A stretch of 5,251 bases of DNA from Chitinophagaceae bacterium (lineage in GTDB: Bacteria > Bacteroidota > Bacteroidia > Chitinophagales > Chitinophagaceae): positions 1 to 5,251 of the forward strand of contig CANEWV010000150.1 in assembly GCA_947442905.1 (NCBI GenBank), given 5' to 3'. A model generated the notes under the pieces. That model made no database searches. It saw only the letters and a list, made by a program, of their open reading frames with translations, and had not been told where the DNA came from. Below are positions 1 to 5,251 of the stretch, in pieces; position 1 is the first letter of the stretch, and each line of letters begins with the position of its first letter. Position numbers and translations under genes: made by a program.

Positions 1-73
1 GCTTTAAATTTTACACTAAGCTACTACTTCTTATTGGTTTTGTAAGATAATTTAGGGGTTGTAACTTGCCCTT

Positions 74-670
74 ATGAGCTATAAAAAACACTTAAGCAAA
101 GACAAGGTTTTAGCAGGCATTCTAAAAAAGGATAGCCATTCGCTTTCATTACAAAAAAACATCCCTTTAAGGCTTATGGCAAGTATAATTAGCCAGCAAT
201 TAAGTACCAAAGTAGCAGCCATTATATTTGACCGTTTTGTAGCCTTATATCCGGCTAAAAAGCCAACTATTCAAAAAGTATTGGATACGCCAGAAGAGAC
301 GCTAAGAGGCATTGGTATCAGCTATGCGAAAATCAAATACATCTACGCAGTGGCAAACTTTTGCCTTGAACATAAAATCACCGATAAAAAAATACAAGAA
401 CTTTCCAATGAAGCCGTAATTGAACTACTTACTCAAATAAAAGGCGTTGGCAAATGGACAGTAGAAATGCTTCTAATGTTTTCACTTGGCAGGGAAGATG
501 TTTTTGCAGTGGACGATTTGGGTATTCAACAGGCCATGACAATGCTTTATCATTTAGACCCTACCAATAAAAAGCAGCTCAAAATAGACATGCTAGAAAG
601 GTCCAAAGCCTGGAGTCCTTACAGGACCTATGCATGCCTTCACCTATGGCGCTGGAAAGACGATAAATAG
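74..670 (+). CDS. DNA-3-methyladenine glycosylase II-like (AlkA family, HhH-GPD)
   Basis: Predicted monofunctional base-excision repair glycosylase that removes alkylated purines such as 3-methyladenine from DNA, acting in the cytoplasm. The 198-residue protein has the hallmarks of the HhH-GPD fold. A helix-hairpin-helix lies at about 118-139 (core KGVGKWTVEMLL), followed by the loop FAVDDLG, where the second Asp (D148) aligns with the catalytic Asp of AlkA. Near the C terminus, W180-x-P-Y-R and LWRW match the conserved family end. The iron-sulfur cysteines of EndoIII/MutY are absent, as is a Lys at the Ogg/Nth nucleophile position, which fits the AlkA subgroup. It is much shorter than E. coli AlkA because the N-terminal beta domain is missing; many bacterial and yeast homologues share this compact form. 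The ATG at 74 is fixed by an in-frame TAA at 62-64. The next gene starts 52 bases downstream on the same strand. Exact substrate range cannot be read from the sequence. Confidence 0.9.
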   Translation: MSYKKHLSKDKVLAGILKKDSHSLSLQKNIPLRLMASIISQQLSTKVAAIIFDRFVALYPAKKPTIQKVLDTPEETLRGIGISYAKIKYIYAVANFCLEHKITDKKIQELSNEAVIELLTQIKGVGKWTVEMLLMFSLGREDVFAVDDLGIQQAMTMLYHLDPTNKKQLKIDMLERSKAWSPYRTYACLHLWRWKDDK

Positions 671-683
671 GGGGCATTAAACT

Positions 684-718
684 TTTGTCCAATACAGCAG
701 TCCAACTATTTACCTTTA
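684..718 (+). promoter_or_regulatory. Possible Bacteroidota-type promoter for the sigma operon
   Basis: The 52-base gap before the sigma gene contains TTTG at 684-687 and TACCTTTA at 711-718, which resemble the Bacteroidota -33 (TTTG/TTG) and -7 (TAnnTTTG) boxes; the last base of the -7 box differs. The spacing of 23 bases is at the long end of the accepted range. The -7 box ends only 4 bases before the ATG at 723, so a transcript from here would be nearly leaderless. This weakens the case. Read-through from the glycosylase gene is an alternative, and no terminator is visible between the two genes. Confidence 0.25.
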
Positions 719-722
719 TACT

Positions 723-1274
723 ATGGCAGTGCACCTAGATGACACAAGTTTGCTCGCTCAGTTTCAAAACCCTTCTACCAAAGAAAAGGGCTACACCGGT
801 ATTGTAAAAAAATACCAAGAGAAGCTGTATTGGCATATTAGACGTATGCTTATAGACCATGAAGACACCAATGATGTATTACAGCAGGTACTTATTAAAA
901 TTTGGAATGGGCTAGAAAACTTTAGAGAGGGTAGCAAACTCTTTACTTGGATGTACCGTATCGCTACCAACGAAACCCTCACATTTATTGAAAAGCAAAA
1001 AAAGAGAGCTACGGTTTCATTAGATCAGGGTGCGGATGGATTTCAGGATAAAATTAAAGCAGATACAAACTTTAATGAAAATCAACTGATTTGGAAATTA
1101 CAGTTAGCGATAAAAAGCCTTCCAGAAAAACAACAACTGGTTTTTAATTTAAGATACTATGATGAAATGCCATACCATCAAATGAGTGAGTTATTAGAAA
1201 CATCTGAAGGCGCTTTAAAAGCGAGTTATCATCTCGCTGCAAAAAAAATTGAAGAAATAATTAAAAATAATTAA
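723..1274 (+). CDS. ECF-family RNA polymerase sigma-70 factor
   Basis: Alternative sigma factor that directs RNA polymerase to a specific promoter set, usually in response to an envelope or stress signal. The 183-residue length is normal for the ECF group. Region 2 spans about 24-95: YQEKLYWHIRRML, then the acidic DHEDTNDVLQQV helix that binds core polymerase, then FTWMYRIATNE and a basic stretch KQKKR, corresponding to the -10 recognition and melting helices. A variable linker of about 30 residues follows. Region 4 lies at about 127-180 (SLPEKQQLVFNLRYYDEM) with a helix-turn-helix around YHQMSELLETSEGALKASYH for -35 recognition. There is no region 3 and no C-terminal extension. The ATG at 723 is the first start after an in-frame TAA at 678-680. 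It heads a co-directional set with the membrane protein 34 bases downstream and the exported protein after that, which suggests the module controls, and may be autoregulated by, its own envelope components. The target promoter cannot be predicted from this window. Confidence 0.95.
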   Translation: MAVHLDDTSLLAQFQNPSTKEKGYTGIVKKYQEKLYWHIRRMLIDHEDTNDVLQQVLIKIWNGLENFREGSKLFTWMYRIATNETLTFIEKQKKRATVSLDQGADGFQDKIKADTNFNENQLIWKLQLAIKSLPEKQQLVFNLRYYDEMPYHQMSELLETSEGALKASYHLAAKKIEEIIKNN

Positions 1275-1308
1275 ACCCTTTTATAGATCTAAGGTCTATT
1301 ATTTACCG

Positions 1309-1848
1309 ATGCGCAAAAACATTGACATACAAAACGAATTAGAAACCATAAGCCCATTTTGGCAAACATTAGATGCTAACATGCCTTATCAAGTTCCTGC
1401 TCAATATTTTGAGGAGCTGCATGGTATTGCTAGAGCAGCTATAGAAAAAGAAGCGGTTTACATAGAGTTGGAAAGCGTTGCACCCTTATTAAATACCATT
1501 CCTAAAACAAATGTGTATCAAAAGCCTGCAGCAAAACAAAAAACACCAATATATCATTTTGCAAAATGGGCTGTAGCAGCTGTGTTTATAGGTGTTGTAG
1601 CGGCTGGCGCATTTATGTTTAATAACAAGTCTCAAAAAATTGATTATGCTGCATATATGAATGTAGATCAAACAGAGATATTACAAACAATTAGTGACTC
1701 TACACTTTTATCATATATGGACGTGCATGAAAATTTAATTTCAACACCTGACATTTCTGTTCCGGAATATAATGTAGCTTCTAGTGCCTCATTAATTGAA
1801 CAAAGTTCTGATGAGGAACTCTTAGAATATATCGAGTCAAGCAATTAA
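1309..1848 (+). CDS. Single-pass membrane protein with duplicated motifs, possible anti-sigma partner
   Basis: I do not recognise a named family. The 179-residue protein has a cytoplasm-compatible N-terminal part (1-83), one hydrophobic segment at about 84-105 (WAVAAVFIGVVAAGAFMF) preceded by Lys residues, so probably N-in, and an acidic C-terminal part of about 75 residues that would be periplasmic. Two internal repeats are visible. ELETISP...PYQVPAQY at 10-33 aligns without gaps to ELESVAP...VYQKPAAK at 53-76 (9 of 24 identical). SDSTLLSYMD at 129-138 matches SDEELLEYIE at 167-176. The first copy continues into YFEEL, giving the PY.VP..YFE..L pattern I associate with small Bacteroidota membrane proteins encoded next to ECF sigma genes. 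There are no cysteines, so it is not a zinc-binding (HxxxCxxC) anti-sigma. Topology and position, 34 bases after the sigma gene and 22 before the exported protein, make an anti-sigma or sigma-modulating role the best guess. That role is inferred only. Confidence 0.8.
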   Translation: MRKNIDIQNELETISPFWQTLDANMPYQVPAQYFEELHGIARAAIEKEAVYIELESVAPLLNTIPKTNVYQKPAAKQKTPIYHFAKWAVAAVFIGVVAAGAFMFNNKSQKIDYAAYMNVDQTEILQTISDSTLLSYMDVHENLISTPDISVPEYNVASSASLIEQSSDEELLEYIESSN

Positions 1849-1870
1849 TTAAAAAATTAAAATAACAATT

Positions 1871-2350
1871 ATGAAAAAAATCATTTTATCATTCCTACTT
1901 TCTTTTCTTATTGTGGGTATCACTATGGCACAGCCACCAGAAAGACCGGCGGGTCCCCGCGGTAAAGGGCCAAGACCTAGCAAAGAAAACGTAGAGGCTT
2001 TAAAAGTAGCTTTTATTACTAGACACTTAAATTTAACAATCGAAGAAGCGCAAAAATTTTGGCCTGCGTATAACGCTTACTTTGAAGATTTAAAAAAAGT
2101 ACGCAAAGACAATAAAGAAGATGTATTGGCTTTTGAAGAAGCAGCATTAAACATAAAAAAGAAGTACAAAAACGATTTCAAAAAAGCATTGGGTTCTGAC
2201 GAACGTGTAAATAAAGCCTTAACCGCAGATCGAGCATTTATGGGCATGATAAGAGAAGAGTTACAAAATAGAAAAGGCGGTAAGCCTGGGTCAAAAAAGA
2301 AAGGAAATGGAGCGCCTCCACCACCGCCAGGTCAAGAACCAACCATTTAA
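1871..2350 (+). CDS. Exported small protein, 'sensor of ECF-type sigma factor'-like
   Basis: Periplasmic protein of 159 residues. A clear Sec signal peptide occupies 1-20 (MKKIILSFLLSFLIVGITMA) with a likely cut before QPP. A Pro/Arg/Gly-rich linker (21-36) follows, then a mostly helical domain at about 38-135. Its signature is HLNLTIEEAQKFWPAYNAY (52-70), a Bacteroidota pattern often annotated as sensor of ECF-type sigma factor and loosely reminiscent of the LTxxQ helices of CpxP/Spy periplasmic chaperones. After residue 134 the chain becomes a basic, Gly/Lys-rich tail ending in five consecutive prolines (149-153) and GQEPTI. No cysteine is present, so it is not a lipoprotein. It begins 22 bases after the membrane protein gene behind an A/T-rich leader, and is probably the last gene of the sigma operon. 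Its stop codon overlaps that of the convergent MBL gene. Sensing or chaperone function is inferred from the family label and context. Confidence 0.85.
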   Translation: MKKIILSFLLSFLIVGITMAQPPERPAGPRGKGPRPSKENVEALKVAFITRHLNLTIEEAQKFWPAYNAYFEDLKKVRKDNKEDVLAFEEAALNIKKKYKNDFKKALGSDERVNKALTADRAFMGMIREELQNRKGGKPGSKKKGNGAPPPPPGQEPTI

Positions 2351-3096
2351 CGAGTAGCCCATACGGGCGTGGCAATATCATGATAAAACAAGAAGGTCCA
2401 ACCTTCTTGTTTTGCTTTTTCTAGCCATGCTTGTCTTAGCTCCATACATTTTTTACCATCAAAATCGTACTTCGCCACAAACTTGCTTTTCATTTGTTGC
2501 AATTGCGGTGCATCGTCTCCTCCAAAAAATACGGTTTCGTTATTATCGGTAATCCAAAATACCTGATGAAATTTGGAGTGCGCCCCTGTTACTTGGTATT
2601 TGATACCGCCCTCAATTTCACCTTCGTCACTATCAAGCCATACGACTTTACTAAATTCTTGAAGCGGTAAAATATCTTCTGGAATATAAGAGGCAGAGCC
2701 TATGCCAGTTGCATATTCGAACTCTCTTTTTTGTATGTAGTAGGTAGCGTAGGGAAAACTAATATACCTAGCTGTATGGTCAATATTACTAAATGTGGTA
2801 CCACCTGCATGGTCTTTGTGTAAATGACTCATGAGTACTTTAGTAATAGAAGCGGGCTTGATACCTGCTTTTTCTAGGTTTTCATGAATTTGTAAGGATC
2901 CATCAGTACCCGTATATCCGAGTCCTGTATCAATTAAAATAACATCGTTACGCGTAATTACAACAAAGGGTTGAATTTCTACTAGTATACTACCGTTAGG
3001 TCTACTCTGAAGGGCTTCTGTATTTGTATCAAAGGGAACAAACACTTTGGATTGATCAATGGTAAAACTGCCTTCGGATAATGGTATGATTTGCAT
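2347..3096 (-). CDS. MBL-fold metallo-hydrolase (lactonase-like subgroup)
   Basis: Metallo-beta-lactamase-fold hydrolase of 249 residues, expected to bind two metal ions and to act in the cytoplasm since no signal peptide is visible. The metal-binding set is complete: H91-L-H93-K-D95-H96 in MSHLHKDHAGG, H173 in TGAHSKFH (equivalent to the GHTPGH motif, with H177 at the second His), a bridging Asp at D194 or D195 in FFGGDDAP, and H239 in FYHDIATP. The VILIDTGLG strand at 52-60 is also typical. The overall pattern is closest to the AHL-lactonase/YtnP-like branch, but this superfamily has very diverse substrates and I cannot assign one. It begins 16 bases after the rodA stop on the same strand, so it is probably the last gene of the PBP2-RodA operon. 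Its 3' end overlaps the convergent gene by 4 bases and contains that gene's terminator hairpin. No terminator of its own is evident downstream. Confidence 0.9.
   Translation of the reverse strand: MQIIPLSEGSFTIDQSKVFVPFDTNTEALQSRPNGSILVEIQPFVVITRNDVILIDTGLGYTGTDGSLQIHENLEKAGIKPASITKVLMSHLHKDHAGGTTFSNIDHTARYISFPYATYYIQKREFEYATGIGSASYIPEDILPLQEFSKVVWLDSDEGEIEGGIKYQVTGAHSKFHQVFWITDNNETVFFGGDDAPQLQQMKSKFVAKYDFDGKKCMELRQAWLEKAKQEGWTFLFYHDIATPVWATR
2385..2420 (+). terminator. Rho-independent terminator of the sigma operon, inside the convergent gene
   Basis: Arms AAAACAAGAAGGT (2385-2397) and ACCTTCTTGTTTT (2401-2413) are perfect 13-bp inverted repeats around the loop CCA. They are followed on the + strand by GC and five T residues (2416-2420). 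The hairpin starts 35 bases after the stop of the exported-protein gene, the usual place for its terminator. It lies entirely within the coding sequence of the opposite-strand MBL gene, covering residues 229-237. On the - strand the stem ends in TTTT followed by ATCATG, so it is a poorer terminator in that direction, and it sits before the end of that gene. Confidence 0.8.
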
Positions 3097-3112
3097 GAAA
3101 TATAAAATTGAA

Positions 3113-4462
3113 CTAACGCAGCACCATTTGTCTGTCGGCGTCTAGTCTGAGCATGATAAAAATTAAAACGGTAAATGTAAGTAATGAAGATCCTCCGTAA
3201 CTTATGAGCGGAAGTGTAATGCCCACAATTGGGAAAAGACCAATTGTCATACTCACGTTTACGGCGATATGAAAAAACAAAATACTGGCTACACAGTAGG
3301 CGTACACCCTGCTAAAACTACTGCGTTGTCTTTCTGCGATTCTGACAATTCGAAATAAGAAATACAAATAAATCCCTAAAAAAATGGCACAACCTACAAA
3401 GCCAAAGGCTTCTCCAAGGGATGTGAAAATAAAATCGGTATCCTGTTCCGGCACATATTTTCCTCTGGTTTGCGTACCTTTTAAAAAGCCTCTTCCAAAA
3501 AAACCACCTGATCCAATCGCAATTTTACTTTGTCTTACATTGTAATCATCAGGTTTTCTAGCTGCCTTTCCTGTAACTTTTTCGTTGGATTTTTTATTTA
3601 AACCGCAATCATAATCCTTACCCACCATGCTATAAATTCTGGTGCTTTGGTAACACTCTAATACGTTGTTGAAAATATAAGGTACCACATAACGCTGCAC
3701 GCCCACACATAAAATCCAAATAGATAAAATAGCAGTAATGGTAATGAGTCTTTGTTTTTTTCTAACTTGTCTGTAGGCTAAAAATATAATAAGGGCTGCT
3801 AAAATGGTTAGGGTAATAGAGAGGGCATCTCTTTCTACAATGAGTGTTGCGAGTGCCAGTATGCCAAAACAAGACCCAATAATTAAAAACTGTGCAGGAA
3901 GCCCTTCACGGAACATAGCTATTAACAAACTAAGATATACAAGTGCGAGTCCAAGTTCGTGTTGTAAAATAGAGAGCGCAGCTGGCGTTAGTGCAATCAC
4001 GCCTGCAATTAATTGTGATTTTAGATTGGAAAAATCAACTTCCTGACGGGAAATAAATTTTGCGATTGCAAGGGATGTAAATATTTTACAAAGTTCGGCA
4101 GGCTGCAAATTAAAACCACCAACAAGTGGAATCCAAGATCTAGACCCATTTATATTTTTTCCGAGCACAAATGTGGCAAGCATGAGTAAGATGCCAAGTA
4201 AATAAGAGAGATTTGCAAAAGCAGTAAATATTTTACTGTCGGTAAGTAAAATAAAGGTAGCCACCAGTGCACAAACGCCACCAAATATAAGTTGCTTACT
4301 ATAGTTGGCTTTACCACCTAAAAAAGTGGAAAGCCAATTAGAACCCGCTTTATATTCAACCATGAAAATACACAATACACCAATGGATACTAAAATGCCA
4401 TAAAGCCAAATGACGGTATAATCAATGCCTTCTGCAGCTAAATTGTTATTTCTTCTATTCAT
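3113..4462 (-). CDS. rodA: RodA, SEDS-family peptidoglycan glycosyltransferase
   Basis: Integral membrane enzyme that polymerises lipid II into glycan strands for side-wall growth, working as a complex with the transpeptidase PBP2 and the MreBCD scaffold. The 449-residue protein has about ten hydrophobic segments and the SEDS landmarks: NGSRSWIPL...NLQPAELCKI (105-127), REGLP (185-189), the large extracellular loop with NVRQSKIAIGSGGFFGRGF (308-326), VPEQDTDFIF (337-346), whose D343 aligns with the catalytic Asp of RodA/FtsW, and LPLISYGGSSLL (417-428). The loop before QSKIAIGSGG is longer than in E. coli RodA and contains C270 and C286. The usual QPDLG element reads QHELG (167-171). The start lies 11 bases after the PBP2 stop, and the immediate PBP2 neighbour supports RodA over FtsW. 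No strong Shine-Dalgarno is visible, as is normal in Bacteroidota. Confidence 0.95.
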   Translation of the reverse strand: MNRRNNNLAAEGIDYTVIWLYGILVSIGVLCIFMVEYKAGSNWLSTFLGGKANYSKQLIFGGVCALVATFILLTDSKIFTAFANLSYLLGILLMLATFVLGKNINGSRSWIPLVGGFNLQPAELCKIFTSLAIAKFISRQEVDFSNLKSQLIAGVIALTPAALSILQHELGLALVYLSLLIAMFREGLPAQFLIIGSCFGILALATLIVERDALSITLTILAALIIFLAYRQVRKKQRLITITAILSIWILCVGVQRYVVPYIFNNVLECYQSTRIYSMVGKDYDCGLNKKSNEKVTGKAARKPDDYNVRQSKIAIGSGGFFGRGFLKGTQTRGKYVPEQDTDFIFTSLGEAFGFVGCAIFLGIYLYFLFRIVRIAERQRSSFSRVYAYCVASILFFHIAVNVSMTIGLFPIVGITLPLISYGGSSLLTFTVLIFIMLRLDADRQMVLR

Positions 4463-4473
4463 TTTGTACTTGG

Positions 4474-5251
4474 CTAGTTTTTGGCAATTGCTTTTTTGAT
4501 GTTATCTTTTTTGATCGTATTTGGTTCCGGTTTCATTAATCGCTTCATTTGAGGAGGGATTAAATTCATATTGGATAGCTGCTCAATTTTAGCTTTACGC
4601 TCGGGTCCTGCAATGGAGTCCCTCAAATATTTTTCGATGAGTAAACTTGCTATAGGTGCAGCTGAAGTAGCACCATAACCTGCATTTTCGCACATTACGG
4701 CAATGGCAATGCGCGGATTTTCACGTGGTGCAAAAGCGCCAAAAAATGCGTGGTCTTTTAAAGATTCACCTCTATAAGCATTTTCTACGGTTCCTGTTTT
4801 ACCACATACATTGATGCCCGGAACTTTTGCATAAGCACCCGTACCAAATTCCATCGTTCCTTGCATGCCTTCATGTACTTCTTCAAAAATACTTTCAGCA
4901 ATATTTTTTGTTCTCTGTTTTACTTTAAAGCGGGCAAGCATTTCATAATCATCGCCACCTTCAACAGAATCAATTAAGTGCGGTAAATAGTACCAGCCTT
5001 TGTTGGCAATGATGGCCATTACATTGGCCAGTTGCGTTAGGGTTGTTGTAATTTCTCCTTGCCCAATGGAGTTAGAAATAATATTACAAGCCTGCCAATT
5101 TTTTCCAAATATTTTCTGGTAATATTTGGCGGTAGGGATGTTGCCCATTCTTTCTGAAGGAAGGTCTACGCCTAATTTTTTTCCAAGTCCAAATGAATAA
5201 GCGTATTCGTTAAAGAGACCCAGTGTTACATCTCTATTGTTAATTTTTGCA
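4474..5251 (-). CDS. mrdA: Penicillin-binding protein 2, C-terminal part (partial)
   Basis: Class B PBP that cross-links side-wall peptidoglycan, anchored in the inner membrane with its transpeptidase domain in the periplasm. Only the last 258 residues are in the window. The reading frame stays open to the edge, with FGLGKKLGVDLPSER preceding the internal Met at 5148, so that Met is not the start. Visible landmarks are the PBP2-type IGQGEITTTLTQLANVMAIIANKG segment (split here as IGQGEITTTLTQL and ANVMAIIANKG) and the active-site GKTGT box, encoded at 4789-4803. Next comes HAFFGAFAPRENPRIAIAV and the closing helix APIASLLIEKYL. The catalytic SxxK and SxN motifs lie upstream, outside the window. 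The C terminus ends in a Lys-rich tail (KKDNIKKAIAKN) beyond the domain. rodA follows after 11 bases, the classic mrdA-rodA order; mreC/mreD would be expected further upstream but cannot be seen. Confidence 0.93.
   Translation of the reverse strand, partial: AKINNRDVTLGLFNEYAYSFGLGKKLGVDLPSERMGNIPTAKYYQKIFGKNWQACNIISNSIGQGEITTTLTQLANVMAIIANKGWYYLPHLIDSVEGGDDYEMLARFKVKQRTKNIAESIFEEVHEGMQGTMEFGTGAYAKVPGINVCGKTGTVENAYRGESLKDHAFFGAFAPRENPRIAIAVMCENAGYGATSAAPIASLLIEKYLRDSIAGPERKAKIEQLSNMNLIPPQMKRLMKPEPNTIKKDNIKKAIAKN

Noticed and set aside
48..55. TAATTTAG resembling a Bacteroidota -7 box before the glycosylase gene
   Set aside because: The only upstream TTG (34-36) is 11 bases away, too close for a -33 element, so no promoter is supported.
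599..629. Inverted repeat AGGTCC ... GGACCT near the end of the glycosylase gene
   Set aside because: It is a 6-bp stem with a 19-base loop inside coding sequence, followed by no T-run; it is probably chance.
791..982. 63-codon open frame on the - strand
   Set aside because: It lies wholly inside the clear ECF sigma gene, has no recognisable protein features, and is a shadow frame.
1284..1291. Palindrome TAGATCTA in the sigma/membrane-protein gap
   Set aside because: It is a short AT-rich 8-base palindrome without a second copy or a T-run, and could easily arise by chance.
1489..1671. 60-codon open frame on the - strand
   Set aside because: It is antisense to the membrane-protein gene; its composition is Cys/Ile/Tyr-rich as expected from reading AT-rich coding DNA backwards.
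2357..2368. GCCC-ATAC-GGGC mini-hairpin just after the shared stop
   Set aside because: A 4-bp stem with no T-run following; the 13-bp hairpin downstream is the better terminator candidate.
3804..4046. 80-codon open frame on the + strand
   Set aside because: It lies inside rodA on the opposite strand, and the rodA translation is unambiguous there.
5146..5148. ATG as the start of the PBP2 fragment
   Set aside because: The frame continues open to the window edge with typical PBP2 sequence before this Met, so it is internal and the gene is truncated by the window.

Overview
The window looks like a piece of a Bacteroidota chromosome, probably on the Chitinophagia/Saprospiria side, although rank below phylum is inference. 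The DNA is AT-rich, starts lack clear Shine-Dalgarno sequences and are preceded by A/T-rich leaders, and the proteins carry recognisable Bacteroidota versions of an ECF sigma factor, RodA and PBP2. Coding density is very high. No gene-free stretch exceeds 80 bases, and I see no RNA gene, CRISPR array or mobile element.

Left half, + strand (74-2350): a short single-domain AlkA-type DNA glycosylase comes first. It is followed by a tight three-gene set: an ECF sigma-70 factor (723-1274), a one-pass membrane protein of unknown function with two internally duplicated motifs (1309-1848), and a small exported 'LNLT..EA..FWP.YN.Y' protein of the kind often annotated in this phylum as a sensor of ECF-type sigma factor (1871-2350). 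Gaps inside the set are 34 and 22 bases. A reasonable model is a cell-envelope-responsive sigma module in which the membrane protein acts as an anti-sigma-like partner and the exported protein as the periplasmic component. That model comes from gene order and topology and is not proven by the sequence.

Right half, - strand (5251-2347): this is the downstream part of a cell-elongation operon, read right to left. It holds the C-terminal part of penicillin-binding protein 2 (open at the window edge), then RodA after 11 bases, then an MBL-fold hydrolase after 16 bases. PBP2 and RodA form the transpeptidase/glycosyltransferase pair that builds side-wall peptidoglycan. The MBL protein is probably co-transcribed, but its substrate is unknown.

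The two halves meet tail to tail and overlap by 4 bases: a palindromic TTAA supplies the stop codon of both genes. A perfect 13-bp inverted repeat with a 3-base loop and trailing T-run lies 35 bases further on, inside the MBL reading frame. It is the likely terminator of the + strand sigma operon, so that transcript should carry a short antisense tail against the MBL mRNA. The most promising leads for something undescribed are the sigma module with its duplicated-motif membrane protein, the terminator embedded in a coding region, and the enlarged two-cysteine loop in RodA.
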